The notes below the pieces were generated by a model. The model was given only the letters and a program-made list of their open reading frames with translations, ran no database searches and was not told the origin of the DNA. The translations under genes and the position numbers were made by a program. From Zhenpiania hominis (GTDB lineage: Bacteria > Bacillota > Clostridia > Peptostreptococcales > Anaerovoracaceae): a stretch of DNA of 64,000 nucleotides. The stretch covers positions 62,001 to 126,000 of the forward strand of contig NZ_JACRYT010000006.1 in NCBI RefSeq assembly GCF_014333425.1, in the 5' to 3' direction. Below are positions 25,865-34,920 of the stretch, one piece after another. Position 1 is the first letter of the stretch. Every line of letters starts with the position of its first letter.

Positions 25865-26869
25865 ATGAGCTATTTGTATGTCAGCGAACAGGGTGCGAGT
25901 ATCAAAGCTGAAGGAGGGTATTTTGTCGTTGTATATAAGGGAGGGATGATTAAAAAAATTCCTTCAGAGACATTAGAGTATATTGCAGTTTTTGGAAACG
26001 TTCAGTTGACAACGCAGGCGATAAAAAAATGCTTTCAAAATGGTGTTGTCGTTAATTTTTTCTCATCTAATGGAAGTTATTTTGGCCGTTTGGACTCAAC
26101 AAAGAACTGTAATATTTCCAGACAGCGTAATCAGTTTTCTGTAAGCATGGATGTGGAATTCTGCAGAAAAATTTCGGCAAAGATTATTTCGGCTAAAATT
26201 CATAACCAGCGAGTTATACTAGAGCGGTATATAAAAACACAAACACCAGAACTCGCAGAAGCATTAAAGCAGATAAGAAATGCGGAAAATAAAATTCATG
26301 GATGCATGGATTTGGATCAGATAAAAGGTTATGAGGGGATTGCTGCCCGGTATTATTTCCAAGCACTAGGGAAATTGATTCTGCCCGACTTCAGATTTGA
26401 GGGGCGTAATAGAATGCCGCCAAAAGATCCGTTCAATTCTATGATTAGTCTGGGATATACACTTTTGCTGCATGAAGTGTATGGTGCGATTTTAGGAAAA
26501 GGGATGAGCCCATATGCTGCGTTTTTGCATCAGGATAAAGAGAATCATCCGACTTTGGCTAGTGATATGATGGAAGAGTGGCGAGCAATCCTGATTGACT
26601 CCATGGTTATGAGCCTGATACAGGGGAGAGAAGTGGATATTGACGGATTTTATGTGGATTATGAGACTGGTGCTGTGCTGCTGAGAGAAGAAGTGTTTAA
26701 AATATTTATTCGAAAATATGAGCGGAAATTGCGTACTGAGACAAAATATAATGCCTGTGGTTCAGGGCGAATTAGTTATAGACGATCGATTTTTAATCAG
26801 ATAGGAAAATTAGCACAGGCAGTGGATTCAGAAGACCCGGAAAAGTATGAGCCGATTATGATTCGATAG
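25865..26869 (+). CDS. cas1: Cas1 integrase of the type III-A locus
   Basis: This 334-residue Cas1 inserts new spacers together with Cas2. The start at 25865 is set by GGAGG 6 nt upstream; the frame is open to 25823 but with no site there. The metal-binding residues are visible: Glu in GYEGIAARYYFQAL, His in AAFLHQDKENHP and Asp/Glu in LASDMMEEWRAI. The N-terminal beta domain (YLYVSEQGASIKAEGG) is normal. There is no fused reverse transcriptase or Cas6 domain. It sits downstream of the array, 82 nt past the last degenerate repeat, with cas2 and csm6. Confidence 0.95.
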   Translation: MSYLYVSEQGASIKAEGGYFVVVYKGGMIKKIPSETLEYIAVFGNVQLTTQAIKKCFQNGVVVNFFSSNGSYFGRLDSTKNCNISRQRNQFSVSMDVEFCRKISAKIISAKIHNQRVILERYIKTQTPELAEALKQIRNAENKIHGCMDLDQIKGYEGIAARYYFQALGKLILPDFRFEGRNRMPPKDPFNSMISLGYTLLLHEVYGAILGKGMSPYAAFLHQDKENHPTLASDMMEEWRAILIDSMVMSLIQGREVDIDGFYVDYETGAVLLREEVFKIFIRKYERKLRTETKYNACGSGRISYRRSIFNQIGKLAQAVDSEDPEKYEPIMIR

Positions 26870-26879
26870 GGAGAATATA

Positions 26880-27200
26880 GTGGTAGAAGAAAATTATATT
26901 TTCAAGACAGAAGAAATAGAGAAAACAAAGAAATATCTTGTAATGGTCTGTTACGATATTACAGATAACAAGCGTAGGCTTAAAATGGTGAGACTACTGG
27001 AACATTATCTGTTTAGAGTGCAGAAATCAGTTTTTGAAGGGATGCTTGAGCAAAAAACATATAGGAAGCTAAAGGAGGAACTGGAACACTTTACAAGGGA
27101 AGATGAGAATATTCGTCTTTATAAAATCAGTGGTACAGGAGATGTCTGTGTTTTGGGAAATGCAGTCACTTTGGAAGAAGATGAAATTATCATTATTTAA
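26880..27200 (+). CDS. cas2: Cas2 of the type III-A locus
   Basis: This 106-residue Cas2 is the structural partner of Cas1. It begins at a GTG 10 nt after the cas1 stop and has an N-terminal extension of about 18 residues before the usual first strand YLVMVCYDITDNKRRLKMVRLL, which carries the family Asp. VQKSVFEGMLEQKTYRKL follows, another family hallmark. It is translated as part of cas1-cas2-csm6. Confidence 0.93.
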   Translation: MVEENYIFKTEEIEKTKKYLVMVCYDITDNKRRLKMVRLLEHYLFRVQKSVFEGMLEQKTYRKLKEELEHFTREDENIRLYKISGTGDVCVLGNAVTLEEDEIIII

Positions 27201-27211
27201 GCTAGGAGGAT

Positions 27212-28519
27212 ATGATGAACAGTAGGAAGATTCTTTTTTCGCCAGTAGGTGGCACCGATCCGATTTCGAATTTCAGTGATGGTTCTATGCTGCATATTTG
27301 CAGAGTTTTTCAACCGGATATCATCTATTTGTATTTGTCAAAAGAAATGTGCGAGTTCCATGAAAGGGACAACCGGTATATATATTGTTTAGAAAAATTG
27401 GCGGAGCTGCTCGATCACAAATTCGATATCAGAGTGATAAAACGTCCTGATTTAATTGATGTTTTCGATTTTGACTTTTTTTACCGGGAATTTGAACAGT
27501 GTATTTACAAAATACGAGAGGAAGAACAGGGGGGTATTCTGCTAAATGTTTCGTCTGGGACGCCGGCAATGAAAAGTGCGCTGAATATTTTAGCAGAGCT
27601 GATGGATATAAAATTGACGGCAATACAAGTGGTTACCCCGGAAGGCAAAATCAATAGGCACGAAGAGGATCGGGATAATTATGATGTAGAAGCGTATTGG
27701 GAACTTGATAAGGATAATGAAGAGCCATTTACAAATCGTTGCACGGTTTTAGAAAACAGAAATCAAATGGCAGTGTTTGCAGTTAATAACATAAAAAAAC
27801 ATTTAGATTTCTATGATTATGTTGCTGCACTGCGGGTAGCGGAAGGTATCCAGGGATTTCTGTCAGAAGGGGCAATTCAACTGTTAAAAATAGCCTGTGC
27901 GCGATTGAATCTGGATTACTCAGGATTTACGAAGCTAGGAGGAAATGCGTTTGGTTTGCTCCCGGTACAGAGCAGTGACAGCAGAGATATTGTAGAGTAT
28001 TTGTTGGCGGTACAGTTAAAAGCGAGACGCAGAGAGTATGCGGATTTCTTACGGGCGATCACGCCTGCTTTCTTTGAATTAATGAAAATGGTCGTGGAGA
28101 GAGAATGTGGGATTGCAATAGTAAAACTCACTTATATAGACAAAAATACCTCCGCACTGAAATGGAAACCTGGTTTTCGCGACTTTGATTCCAGAATCCG
28201 GAATGTTCTTCATGAAGATCTGGAGAGAAAGTTTATAACAAGTGATCATCTCGTAAAATTAATTGGCGAATGCTGCAAAAATGATAGAATGAGAAAGCAG
28301 TGTGAAGAGTTTCGAAAAATAGAATCAGCTGTTCGTAATATTGCGGCTCATAATGTCTGTGCAGTAACAGATGAATGGATAAAATCGAAGTGCGGGTTTG
28401 ATACCGGTCAAATCATGAAAAAACTGAAACAACTAACATCCCCGGCAGGAATTAAACTTAGAGATGAAGATTGGAACTCTTACGATTTAATGAATCTGAA
28501 AATAAAAGAAATGTTATAG
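27212..28519 (+). CDS. csm6: Csm6, CARF-HEPN ribonuclease activated by cyclic oligoadenylate
   Basis: This 435-residue protein is Csm6. The N-terminal CARF domain (residues 1 to about 170) shows the ligand-binding loops FSPVGGTDPISN and LLNVSSGTPAMKSAL. The C-terminal HEPN ribonuclease has the R-x4-H motif RNIAAH, with Arg at about residue 375 and His at 380. It should cut RNA non-specifically once Cas10 makes cyclic oligoadenylate, giving dormancy or abortive defence. It is the last gene of the locus and is followed by a bidirectional terminator. Confidence 0.93.
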   Translation: MMNSRKILFSPVGGTDPISNFSDGSMLHICRVFQPDIIYLYLSKEMCEFHERDNRYIYCLEKLAELLDHKFDIRVIKRPDLIDVFDFDFFYREFEQCIYKIREEEQGGILLNVSSGTPAMKSALNILAELMDIKLTAIQVVTPEGKINRHEEDRDNYDVEAYWELDKDNEEPFTNRCTVLENRNQMAVFAVNNIKKHLDFYDYVAALRVAEGIQGFLSEGAIQLLKIACARLNLDYSGFTKLGGNAFGLLPVQSSDSRDIVEYLLAVQLKARRREYADFLRAITPAFFELMKMVVERECGIAIVKLTYIDKNTSALKWKPGFRDFDSRIRNVLHEDLERKFITSDHLVKLIGECCKNDRMRKQCEEFRKIESAVRNIAAHNVCAVTDEWIKSKCGFDTGQIMKKLKQLTSPAGIKLRDEDWNSYDLMNLKIKEML

Positions 28520-28526
28520 TAACTGT

Positions 28527-28567
28527 AAAAGAGGATTTTGAAAGGTGTGCTATCAAAATCCTCTTTT
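28527..28567. terminator. Bidirectional terminator between csm6 and the CoA-disulfide reductase gene
   Basis: The arms AAAAGAGGATTTTGA and TCAAAATCCTCTTTT pair perfectly over 15 bp around a 10-nt loop and are flanked by A- and T-runs, so the hairpin can end transcription of csm6 on the plus strand and of the convergent reductase operon on the minus strand. Confidence 0.93.
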
Positions 28568-28577
28568 TGAAATTTAT

Positions 28578-30269
28578 TTATTTTATTTTCATCCCGCAGG
28601 GCCCCGTCCCTTCCGGATCCGGACTGGCGCCGCGGACCAGATTGTCATAAAAGGCGTATCCGCCGGCGATGTTGTAACAGTCAAACCCTTTCTGGGACAA
28701 AATCCGGCAGGCCAGATAGCTGCGCAGACCGCTCTGGCAGTGAAGGTACACAGGACGACCGGCAGGGATTTCTCCCATCCGTTCCCGAAGTTCATCGACC
28801 GGAATGTGGAGGGTACAATCCAGGTGGCCCATGGCGTATTCCTCAGGGGTTCTGACATCCAGGACCACAGCGTTTTCCGGAAGTGTTTCGAGAGCCTGCC
28901 AGTGAACCTGTTTTACCCGTCCCTCCAGAAGGTTTTCCATCACATATCCTGCCATGTTGACCGGATCTTTCGCCGAAGAATAGGGAGGGGCATAGGCAAG
29001 ATCCAGTTCCGTCAGATCCCAGGCGGTCATGCCGGAGCGGATGGCGACGGCGAGCACGTCGATTCGTTTGTCAACGCCGCCAAATCCGATGATCTGCGCG
29101 CCCAGAATTTTTCCCGTTCCTTTTTCAAAGAGGACTTTGATCGTCATGCTGGCAGCTTCCGGATAGTAAGCCGCGTGGGAGGCGGAACCGATGATGACCG
29201 AGTCGAAATCCATTCCGGCTGCCCGGATGCTCTTTTCATTCAGGCCGGTGGAAGCGATGGTCATGTCAAAGAGCTTCAATACGGAAGACCCCTGGGAGCC
29301 TTTGAAGTGGCGCGGAACGCCGCAGATATGATCCGCCGCGACGCGTCCCTGCTTGTTTGCCGGACCTGCCAGGGAAATGACCGCGTGCTCCCCGCTGACA
29401 AAATGAATGACTTCCACAGCGTCGCCAACCGCGTAAATATCCGGATCATCGGTCTGCATGTGGGAATTGGTGCGGATAGCGCCTTTCATACCCAGAGCAA
29501 GCCCGGCCTCTTTGGCCAGATGGTTCTCAGGAACCACTCCAACAGCGAGAATGACAAGCTCCGCAGATACCGGATCGCTTTCTGCCAGCCGCACGTTCAG
29601 ACTGCCTTCTGACGCGGAAATTCCGGTAACAGAAGCCCGGAGGCGGAGATCGATTCCCTTTGCCCGCATATAATTATGGACAATGGAAGCCATATCCGCA
29701 TCAAGGGGCGGCATGACCTGACCGGAACGTTGCAGCAGAGTGACATCCAGTCCCCTGGATTTCAGATTTTCCGCCATTTCAAGGCCGATGAACCCGCCGC
29801 CGATGACTGCCGCTGATTTCGGCTGCTTTTGCGCGATGTAATCATAGATCCGGAAAGTATCCTCTACCGTTCTCAGGTGAAAGACTCCGGGAGCATCGGT
29901 CCCGGAAATATCCGGAATCAGGGGCCTCGCTCCCGGTGAAAGAATGAGCTTGTCGTAGCTCTCTGTATACTCGGTGCCGTCCGCCAGATTATGCACCAGC
30001 ACTCTTTTTTCTTTTCGATCAATGCGGACCGCTTCCTGCCTAGTGTGGACATCGATGCGGAAGCGCCGGAAAAAGCTTTCCGGTGTCTGCAGGGTCAGGG
30101 CTTCCCGATCGGTAATTTCCCCGCCTATGTAGTAAGGCAGCCCGCAGTTGGCGTAGGAAACATAGCCGCTGCGTTCTAAAATGATAATTTCCGCGTTTTC
30201 ATCCAATCTGCGCAGTCTGGCCGCCGCAGTCGCGCCGCCTGCTACGCCTCCGATAATTACAACTTTCAT
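28578..30269 (-). CDS. CoA-disulfide reductase/NADH oxidase-type flavoprotein fused to rhodanese
   Basis: This 563-residue protein is a pyridine-nucleotide-disulfide oxidoreductase of the CoADR-Rhd type. The FAD site is IIGGVAGGATAAARLRR at the N-terminus, and the single redox-active cysteine is in SYANCGLPYYIGG near residue 43. The NAD site is VIGGGFIGLEMAENL near residue 156. A C-terminal rhodanese domain (about residues 460-550) carries the active Cys in LHCQSGLRSYLACRIL. Such enzymes reduce CoA disulfide, CoA persulfide or polysulfide with NAD(P)H. It is the last gene of a four-gene operon linked by 4-nt ATGA overlaps. Confidence 0.93.
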   Translation of the reverse strand: MKVVIIGGVAGGATAAARLRRLDENAEIIILERSGYVSYANCGLPYYIGGEITDREALTLQTPESFFRRFRIDVHTRQEAVRIDRKEKRVLVHNLADGTEYTESYDKLILSPGARPLIPDISGTDAPGVFHLRTVEDTFRIYDYIAQKQPKSAAVIGGGFIGLEMAENLKSRGLDVTLLQRSGQVMPPLDADMASIVHNYMRAKGIDLRLRASVTGISASEGSLNVRLAESDPVSAELVILAVGVVPENHLAKEAGLALGMKGAIRTNSHMQTDDPDIYAVGDAVEVIHFVSGEHAVISLAGPANKQGRVAADHICGVPRHFKGSQGSSVLKLFDMTIASTGLNEKSIRAAGMDFDSVIIGSASHAAYYPEAASMTIKVLFEKGTGKILGAQIIGFGGVDKRIDVLAVAIRSGMTAWDLTELDLAYAPPYSSAKDPVNMAGYVMENLLEGRVKQVHWQALETLPENAVVLDVRTPEEYAMGHLDCTLHIPVDELRERMGEIPAGRPVYLHCQSGLRSYLACRILSQKGFDCYNIAGGYAFYDNLVRGASPDPEGTGPCGMKIK

Positions 30270-30601
30270 GATTCTTTTCCTCCTCGCTCGATTTCTCCGT
30301 GCCAGCCGGAGATGCCGCCCATATCTGAAACCTGTGTAAATCCCATGCTCCGAAGCAGCGCGGCGGCCATGCTGCTTCTCGCTCCGCTCTGACAGTAAAG
30401 GTAGAGAGGCGCGTCTTTATCTTTTAAAACCGTGTCTGCCTGCTCCAGATCCTGGAGAGGGATGTTCCTGCTCCCCGGAATGTGGCCTGACCGGTATTCT
30501 TCCGGTGTCCGTACATCTAAAAGAATACTTCCGGTTTTTTCGCGGGCTTCTTTCACGGATTCGTCTATCTTATTCCGACTGAAAAAGTGTAAAAAATTCA
30601 T
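30266..30601 (-). CDS. Single-domain rhodanese
   Basis: This 111-residue rhodanese carries sulfur as a cysteine persulfide: the active loop is LYCQSGARSSMAA near residue 70, preceded by LLDVRTPEEYRSGHIPGSRNIP. It overlaps the CoA-disulfide reductase gene downstream and the NapH-like gene upstream by 4 nt each. The loop is the same CQSG(A/L)RS as in the fused rhodanese domain next door, suggesting persulfide relay between the two. Confidence 0.92.
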   Translation of the reverse strand: MNFLHFFSRNKIDESVKEAREKTGSILLDVRTPEEYRSGHIPGSRNIPLQDLEQADTVLKDKDAPLYLYCQSGARSSMAAALLRSMGFTQVSDMGGISGWHGEIERGGKES

Positions 30602-31230
30602 ATCACATCCTCCTTATCTGTGGTGTTTTGTATAAGTTCTTTTTCTTTCCGGGCTTTCCGGTTTTCCAGTTGGCAGATTGCCTGCGTCATGCTCCCCATG
30701 GGGCAGAAGGCGCACCAGCTTCGCGGACGGAAAAGCAGCATAAACAAAATTCCCAAAATGAGGGATGTCAGCATGAGCCCGTAAAAACCAAAGCTGAACT
30801 GAGCGATCCACGGAATCGTCGCGCCGGCGGTATAGGCCCAGCCCCATGGCACCTGGAAACTCCAGAAAAGCTGGATGGTTTCTCGAAGGCTTTCCGCGCC
30901 TCCGGCTACCAGCCAGGTCTGATAAACCAGATTCATGAACATGGCCATGAAAAAGATCAGAAATCCATAGCGGAACCATTTACTGTAAAACAGGCGGGGC
31001 GTAGGACGATTCAGAGAAATTTTAAGCTTTCCTCCCAGCAGGGAAAAGAGCTGACCTCTGCCGCACAAGTGGTTGCAGTACCATTTGTTCCTGCCAAAGA
31101 CAGCGATGGCCAGAGGAAGCAGAAAGTCGATCATCCCCAGCCACGCGAACAGGATATTGAAAAATCCCAGGGAAAAATAGAGAATCGACCAGATCCAGAG
31201 ATAGTCATACCAGTGTTTCTTCGGTTTCAT
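30598..31230 (-). CDS. NapH-like membrane iron-sulfur protein
   Basis: This 210-residue membrane protein starts MKPKKHWYDYLWIW at 31230, where its ATG overlaps the ferredoxin stop. It has four hydrophobic helices (YFSLGFFNILFAWLGMIDFLL, YGFLIFFMAMFMNLVYQTW, AYTAGATIPWIAQFSFGFYG, LTSLILGILFMLLF) and two cysteine pairs, WYCNHLCGRGQL and SWCAFCPMGSM, typical of NapH/NosR/RnfB-like polyferredoxin membrane proteins. It probably passes electrons between a membrane pool and the ferredoxin and flavoprotein of the same operon. Partner and direction of flow are not known. Confidence 0.82.
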   Translation of the reverse strand: MKPKKHWYDYLWIWSILYFSLGFFNILFAWLGMIDFLLPLAIAVFGRNKWYCNHLCGRGQLFSLLGGKLKISLNRPTPRLFYSKWFRYGFLIFFMAMFMNLVYQTWLVAGGAESLRETIQLFWSFQVPWGWAYTAGATIPWIAQFSFGFYGLMLTSLILGILFMLLFRPRSWCAFCPMGSMTQAICQLENRKARKEKELIQNTTDKEDVI

Positions 31231-31439
31231 GCGCTCACCTCCCGCGCTGTCAGTGTAATCGCGTTTGCCGGGCATACCTTCGCGCACAGACCGCAGCCCA
31301 CACAAGCCTCGGGAACGCTTTCCGCGTAACAGCCCCTCCAGACGGAAATCGCTTCTTTGGGGCAGATGTTCTGACATGCTCCGCAGGAAACGCAGAGCTT
31401 CTGATTTACCGTTGCGTATTGTTTCGCCATAATATCCAA
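31227..31439 (-). CDS. 2x[4Fe-4S] ferredoxin
   Basis: This protein of about 70 residues holds two canonical ferredoxin motifs, CVSCGACQNICP and CVGCGLCAKVCP. The start may be the TTG at 31439 or the ATG at 31430; neither has a strong ribosome site. It is the first gene of the ferredoxin-NapH-rhodanese-CoADR operon, which looks like a small redox chain for persulfide or CoA-thiol chemistry. Confidence 0.88.
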   Translation of the reverse strand: MDIMAKQYATVNQKLCVSCGACQNICPKEAISVWRGCYAESVPEACVGCGLCAKVCPANAITLTAREVSA

Positions 31440-31578
31440 GCCGATGCTGAGGACAGCATCTTGTTTCTCCTTTTCTTTATTCTTGTAATTATCATAACAG
31501 AAGGGACGCGAGAGTTCTGTAACAAAGTCACAGAAGGGGAAAGTTTTATATCAAAAGAATGGAAAAATGCTAAATATT

Positions 31579-31611
31579 AAAAGACAGGGAGTCGCGGCTT
31601 CCTGTCTTTTT
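31579..31611 (+). terminator. Hairpin terminator in the divergent region
   Basis: AAAAGACAGG pairs with CCTGTCTTTT around a 12-nt loop and is followed by a T. It is not downstream of any visible plus-strand gene, so it may insulate the I-B locus from read-through or be left from a lost gene. Confidence 0.75.
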
Positions 31612-31816
31612 CCATTTTGGTGAGATTCATGAAGAATTAATTCTCCAACACTTTACATTTCAAATATGATTACGATTCAAAGAGTATCTGAAAAGATATT
31701 CTTACATTATATTATTTTTTCTTGAAAGTCAATGTTTGAAATCCAGGTATGTCATGTCAGGTTGCTGTGTTATTGATTGAAAGTGCTTATATTTAATTCT
31801 ACAACATGGAGATGTA

Positions 31817-31844
31817 TTGACAAATTGAGTACGGAGTGTATAAT
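31817..31844 (+). promoter_or_regulatory. Sigma-A-type promoter of the type I-B cas operon
   Basis: A perfect TTGACA at 31817 and a perfect TATAAT at 31839 are separated by 16 nt, 45 nt upstream of the cas6 start. Consensus boxes of this quality are rare elsewhere in the window and imply strong constitutive expression. Confidence 0.8.
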
Positions 31845-31888
31845 GAAGTTAACCATCATTTTGAGGAGCAAACAAGGAGGTGAACCTT

Positions 31889-32608
31889 TTGAAGTTAGCG
31901 ATAGAATTTTCATTAAAGGAGCCGGAGTTCCCTCTGGATTTCAGGCGGACGATGCTCTCTTTTCTGAAAAAATGTCTGACAGACGCGAATCAAGGGAAAT
32001 TCATGGACAAGTATTATGGATCCGGGCAGGAGAAAGATTTTACCTTTTCCGTGTTTTTTGTCCGTCCGGGTTTTCAGAAAGACCGCATTCTATTAAAACA
32101 GGCCAGCGGGAAAATGCTTTTTTCCTGCGCGGAGAAATTTACCGGATTTTTATTCTTCTCCGCATTTTTGGAACAACAGAAAAAGCCATTTCCCCTGGAA
32201 CACGGGAACTATCTGACTGTCCAGTCTGTGAGGAAGGTGATGGAACCGGAAACCAGAGAAAGCCGGGTTATGATTAAAATGCTCAGCCCTCTCTGCGTGA
32301 GGGAACATACCAGAGAAGGAAACCGGGATCAGTATTATACATATGAAGACGCGGGGTTTGAGGAAAAGGCGGAGTATGTAATCCGGCACAAACTGATACG
32401 AGCAGGGTTTTCCGAAGAACTCAGCGGCACGGTTCACATTGCGCCGGTCAATTGCAAAAGGACGGTAGTGGAATTTTACAATCGGAAGATTCCTTGCAGC
32501 CTGGGGTACTTCCTGTTGGAGGGGGACCGGGCTGTATTGAATCATCTCCTGAAAGCAGGAATCTGCAGCAGATGCAGCGCCGGGTTCGGCATGCCCGAAC
32601 TGAAGTAG
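31889..32608 (+). CDS. cas6: Cas6 endoribonuclease of the type I-B locus
   Basis: This Cas6 of about 239 residues processes the two small arrays at 41.7 and 43.9 kb. The start is the TTG at 31889 because AAGGAGGTGA ends 5 nt upstream; a GTG at 31880 lies inside that site. The C-terminal Gly-rich loop is CSRCSAGFGMPEL and the middle has SVRKVMEPETRESRVMIKMLSPLCV, as in type I-B Cas6. It is quite unlike the type III Cas6 at 15228. Confidence 0.88.
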   Translation: MKLAIEFSLKEPEFPLDFRRTMLSFLKKCLTDANQGKFMDKYYGSGQEKDFTFSVFFVRPGFQKDRILLKQASGKMLFSCAEKFTGFLFFSAFLEQQKKPFPLEHGNYLTVQSVRKVMEPETRESRVMIKMLSPLCVREHTREGNRDQYYTYEDAGFEEKAEYVIRHKLIRAGFSEELSGTVHIAPVNCKRTVVEFYNRKIPCSLGYFLLEGDRAVLNHLLKAGICSRCSAGFGMPELK

Positions 32609-32620
32609 AGGAGGGAAAAC

Positions 32621-34027
32621 GTGAAAAAAAAACTGGAAAATCAGGTCTACGATACGGCGCTTTTCCCTACGGAATGGCGGTTTTCAGCAGCGATTGTGGG
32701 CCTTATACGGTATTTTGAATATCATCATATTTCATATCAAAAGGACTGTAAGTGGGAAGGCTGGGAAGGGATCGCGTATAACGAAAAGGATTTGACCGAA
32801 GCGCGTTTTTTAGAGTTCGCGGAAAGCTGGTATGGGGCATCCTTTCCCCATAAAAAGGCGGAACAGCTTTTGAAACAGGGATGTTCGCGGGGAAATACGT
32901 GGACGGAGGAGCAGATCAAGGAAATTAATGATTCGTTAAAGGGGAATACGATTCTGAAAAAAATAGTCAAAGTAAAATTTGACGGAAGCAATCAGGAAGA
33001 AATTCTCCCGGTTTTGGAAGAAAACCGGGAGACGATTATGAAAGAGACCTTCCGCAACAAACCCAATATGTACGCCGGGTTCGCAAACTCCAATCTTCTG
33101 TTCACAGAAGAAAATCCTAACTGCCGGCTGCTGGGTTATAATGTGGATAAGGGAAGGAAGACAAGGAGCCTGTCTTATGGATTTCATAAAGACGCTTTTC
33201 AGGCAACGGATATTCGGGAGTTTGACTGGATTCCCTTTGCCTTCTGTGATACCTATGAAAGCTTTTTTGTAAACAATAATCTGGATATCCATACTCTGTG
33301 TCATACAGCGGACAACTTAAAGGAGATTATGGAGCAGTCTAGGGAACATCGGGAAAGCGATCGGACGGTTCTTTTAAAATCCATGGCAAAAATAGAAGGT
33401 CTTGTGGAATTTGATGTGGAAGTGATCAGTAAAAGACGGGATCGGGAGTATTTTGAATCGCTGTATATCCGAAAAGAAGCATTGAAGGCAATGAAAAAAC
33501 TCCCGGATTTGGCTCTTCTGGATTTTCGTTATAAATTAGGGGAAGGATACTGGCTGAATGTGCAGGAAGAAGTGCTGGACTGCTGCATCAACCAGATGTC
33601 GCTGGACAGCCTGATTGAACAGCTTCTCAAACTAAAAGAGAGGGAACAGATCGGATACCTGCAGGTAGTAATCGGACAGCTGATCTACCTGAGTGTAGAA
33701 TGGAGTGAACAAATGGATAAAGAATTGAAAAAGAGAACTATGCGTAGTGCAGAAAACTATGCCAGGGAAACAGTAAGAGTGCTGTTAGACAGGAAAAAAA
33801 AGAATAAGATTCAATCGTACAGACAGAAGTTAATCAGCGCCATTACCTTCCACGATTATGATCGGGTCAACGAAATCTTGCTGCAGCTTTCCAGTTATGC
33901 AGAAATCAAGTATCCGTTTATTTATCACCTGCTTGAGGACGGGGAAGAAAATAAAGAAGTGGCGTTGGCTTTTGCTCACGCTTTGGAAGCATATGAAAAA
34001 GAATCAAAGGAGGAAAAAGAAGCATGA
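32621..34027 (+). CDS. Cas8-type large subunit of the type I-B-like Cascade
   Basis: This 468-residue protein occupies the cas8 position (cas6-cas8-cas7-cas5-cas3) and starts at a GTG with GAGGAGGG upstream. It begins NQVYDTALFPTEWRFSAAIVGLIRYFEYH and ends in a Lys/Glu-rich helical region that may supply the small-subunit function, since no cas11 gene is seen. It lacks the CxxC pairs of the Cst1 family and is shorter than many Cas8b proteins, so I rely on gene order and size for the call. Its stop overlaps the cas7 ATG. Confidence 0.72.
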   Translation: MKKKLENQVYDTALFPTEWRFSAAIVGLIRYFEYHHISYQKDCKWEGWEGIAYNEKDLTEARFLEFAESWYGASFPHKKAEQLLKQGCSRGNTWTEEQIKEINDSLKGNTILKKIVKVKFDGSNQEEILPVLEENRETIMKETFRNKPNMYAGFANSNLLFTEENPNCRLLGYNVDKGRKTRSLSYGFHKDAFQATDIREFDWIPFAFCDTYESFFVNNNLDIHTLCHTADNLKEIMEQSREHRESDRTVLLKSMAKIEGLVEFDVEVISKRRDREYFESLYIRKEALKAMKKLPDLALLDFRYKLGEGYWLNVQEEVLDCCINQMSLDSLIEQLLKLKEREQIGYLQVVIGQLIYLSVEWSEQMDKELKKRTMRSAENYARETVRVLLDRKKKNKIQSYRQKLISAITFHDYDRVNEILLQLSSYAEIKYPFIYHLLEDGEENKEVALAFAHALEAYEKESKEEKEA

Positions 34028-34908
34028 AAAGAGCAGTAACCCTTACCGTCGTAGCAAATATGACCAGCAATTATTCCGAAGGATTGGGGAATATTTCTTC
34101 TGTACAGAAAATCTTTAAAGAACAGCATGTATATGCGGTACGGAGCCGTGAAAGTCTGAAAAATGCCATCTGTGTTCAGGCAGGGCTGTATGATGATCTG
34201 GAAACTTCCGTAGACGGAGCCGCTCAGAAGCTGGTTTCCGCGGAAAAGAACGCCGCTACCTGCAGGGCTCTGGAAGGAGGGTACATGTCGACAAAAGAAT
34301 TGACCTATATCCGTAACAGTTCGTTTTATCTGACGGATGCCATTGCCTGTGATGCCTTTGTAAATGAGACTCGTTTTCATAACAATCTGTATCTGGCTTC
34401 TAATCAGGCAAAGGCAAACGGGTTCAGCTTGCAGGTGAAGGGCAACGCGGAGAAGGCGGGACTGATGCCGTATCAGTATGAGTACGACAAGTCTATGAAG
34501 GTTTACAGCCTTACCATTGATCTGGAAATGGTGGGGAAAGATGAAAACTTTCAGGCGGAAGCGGAGCCGGAAGAAAAGGCGGACAGAGTCCTGAGAATTC
34601 TGGAGGCAGTACGCAGTCTTTCTCTGGTTGTCAAGGGGAACTTGGATAATGCGGAGCCTCTGTTTATCGCAGGCGGTCTGTCGGAGCGCAAGACTCACTA
34701 TTTTGAAAATGTTGTGCGGGTGAAAAGAGGAGCGTTGGCCATCACACAGGACTTAAAAGACAAGCTCTCTGAAGACTTTTCCTGCGCGCTGCTGCGGGGA
34801 GATAATTTCAGCAATGAGGATGAGATTGTGAAAGAACTGGATCCCCTTTCCATGAAGCAGTTCTTTGAACAGCTGGAAGAACGAGTGAAATCCTGGTATG
34901 GCCTGTAA
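34024..34908 (+). CDS. cas7: Cas7 (DevR/Cst2-type) backbone of Cascade
   Basis: This 294-residue protein is a Cas7 of the DevR/Cst2 family that forms the crRNA-binding backbone. Landmarks are LTVVANMTSNYSEGLGNISSVQKI near the N-terminus, NETRFHNNLYLASNQ in the middle and a C-terminal KGNLDNAEPLFIAGGLSERKTHYFENVV. The ATG overlaps the cas8 stop by 4 nt and the gene is followed 12 nt later by cas5. Confidence 0.9.
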   Translation: MKRAVTLTVVANMTSNYSEGLGNISSVQKIFKEQHVYAVRSRESLKNAICVQAGLYDDLETSVDGAAQKLVSAEKNAATCRALEGGYMSTKELTYIRNSSFYLTDAIACDAFVNETRFHNNLYLASNQAKANGFSLQVKGNAEKAGLMPYQYEYDKSMKVYSLTIDLEMVGKDENFQAEAEPEEKADRVLRILEAVRSLSLVVKGNLDNAEPLFIAGGLSERKTHYFENVVRVKRGALAITQDLKDKLSEDFSCALLRGDNFSNEDEIVKELDPLSMKQFFEQLEERVKSWYGL

Positions 34909-34920
34909 TGAGGTGTGGCA

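Larger units (their letters stand above)
31440..31888. other. Intergenic region between the CoADR operon and the type I-B cas operon
   Basis: No gene is seen here. Contents: a hairpin terminator at 31579-31611, an AT-rich stretch 31620-31740, and a sigma-A-type promoter at 31817-31844 just before cas6. The promoter of the minus-strand ferredoxin operon should lie in 31440-31560 but I could not pick it out. Confidence 0.6.

Noticed and set aside
25865..26869. Reverse transcriptase-Cas1 fusion, suggested by the start-site bias of spacers
   Set aside because: Cas1 is 334 residues with a normal N-terminal domain, and no separate reverse transcriptase gene is in the window.
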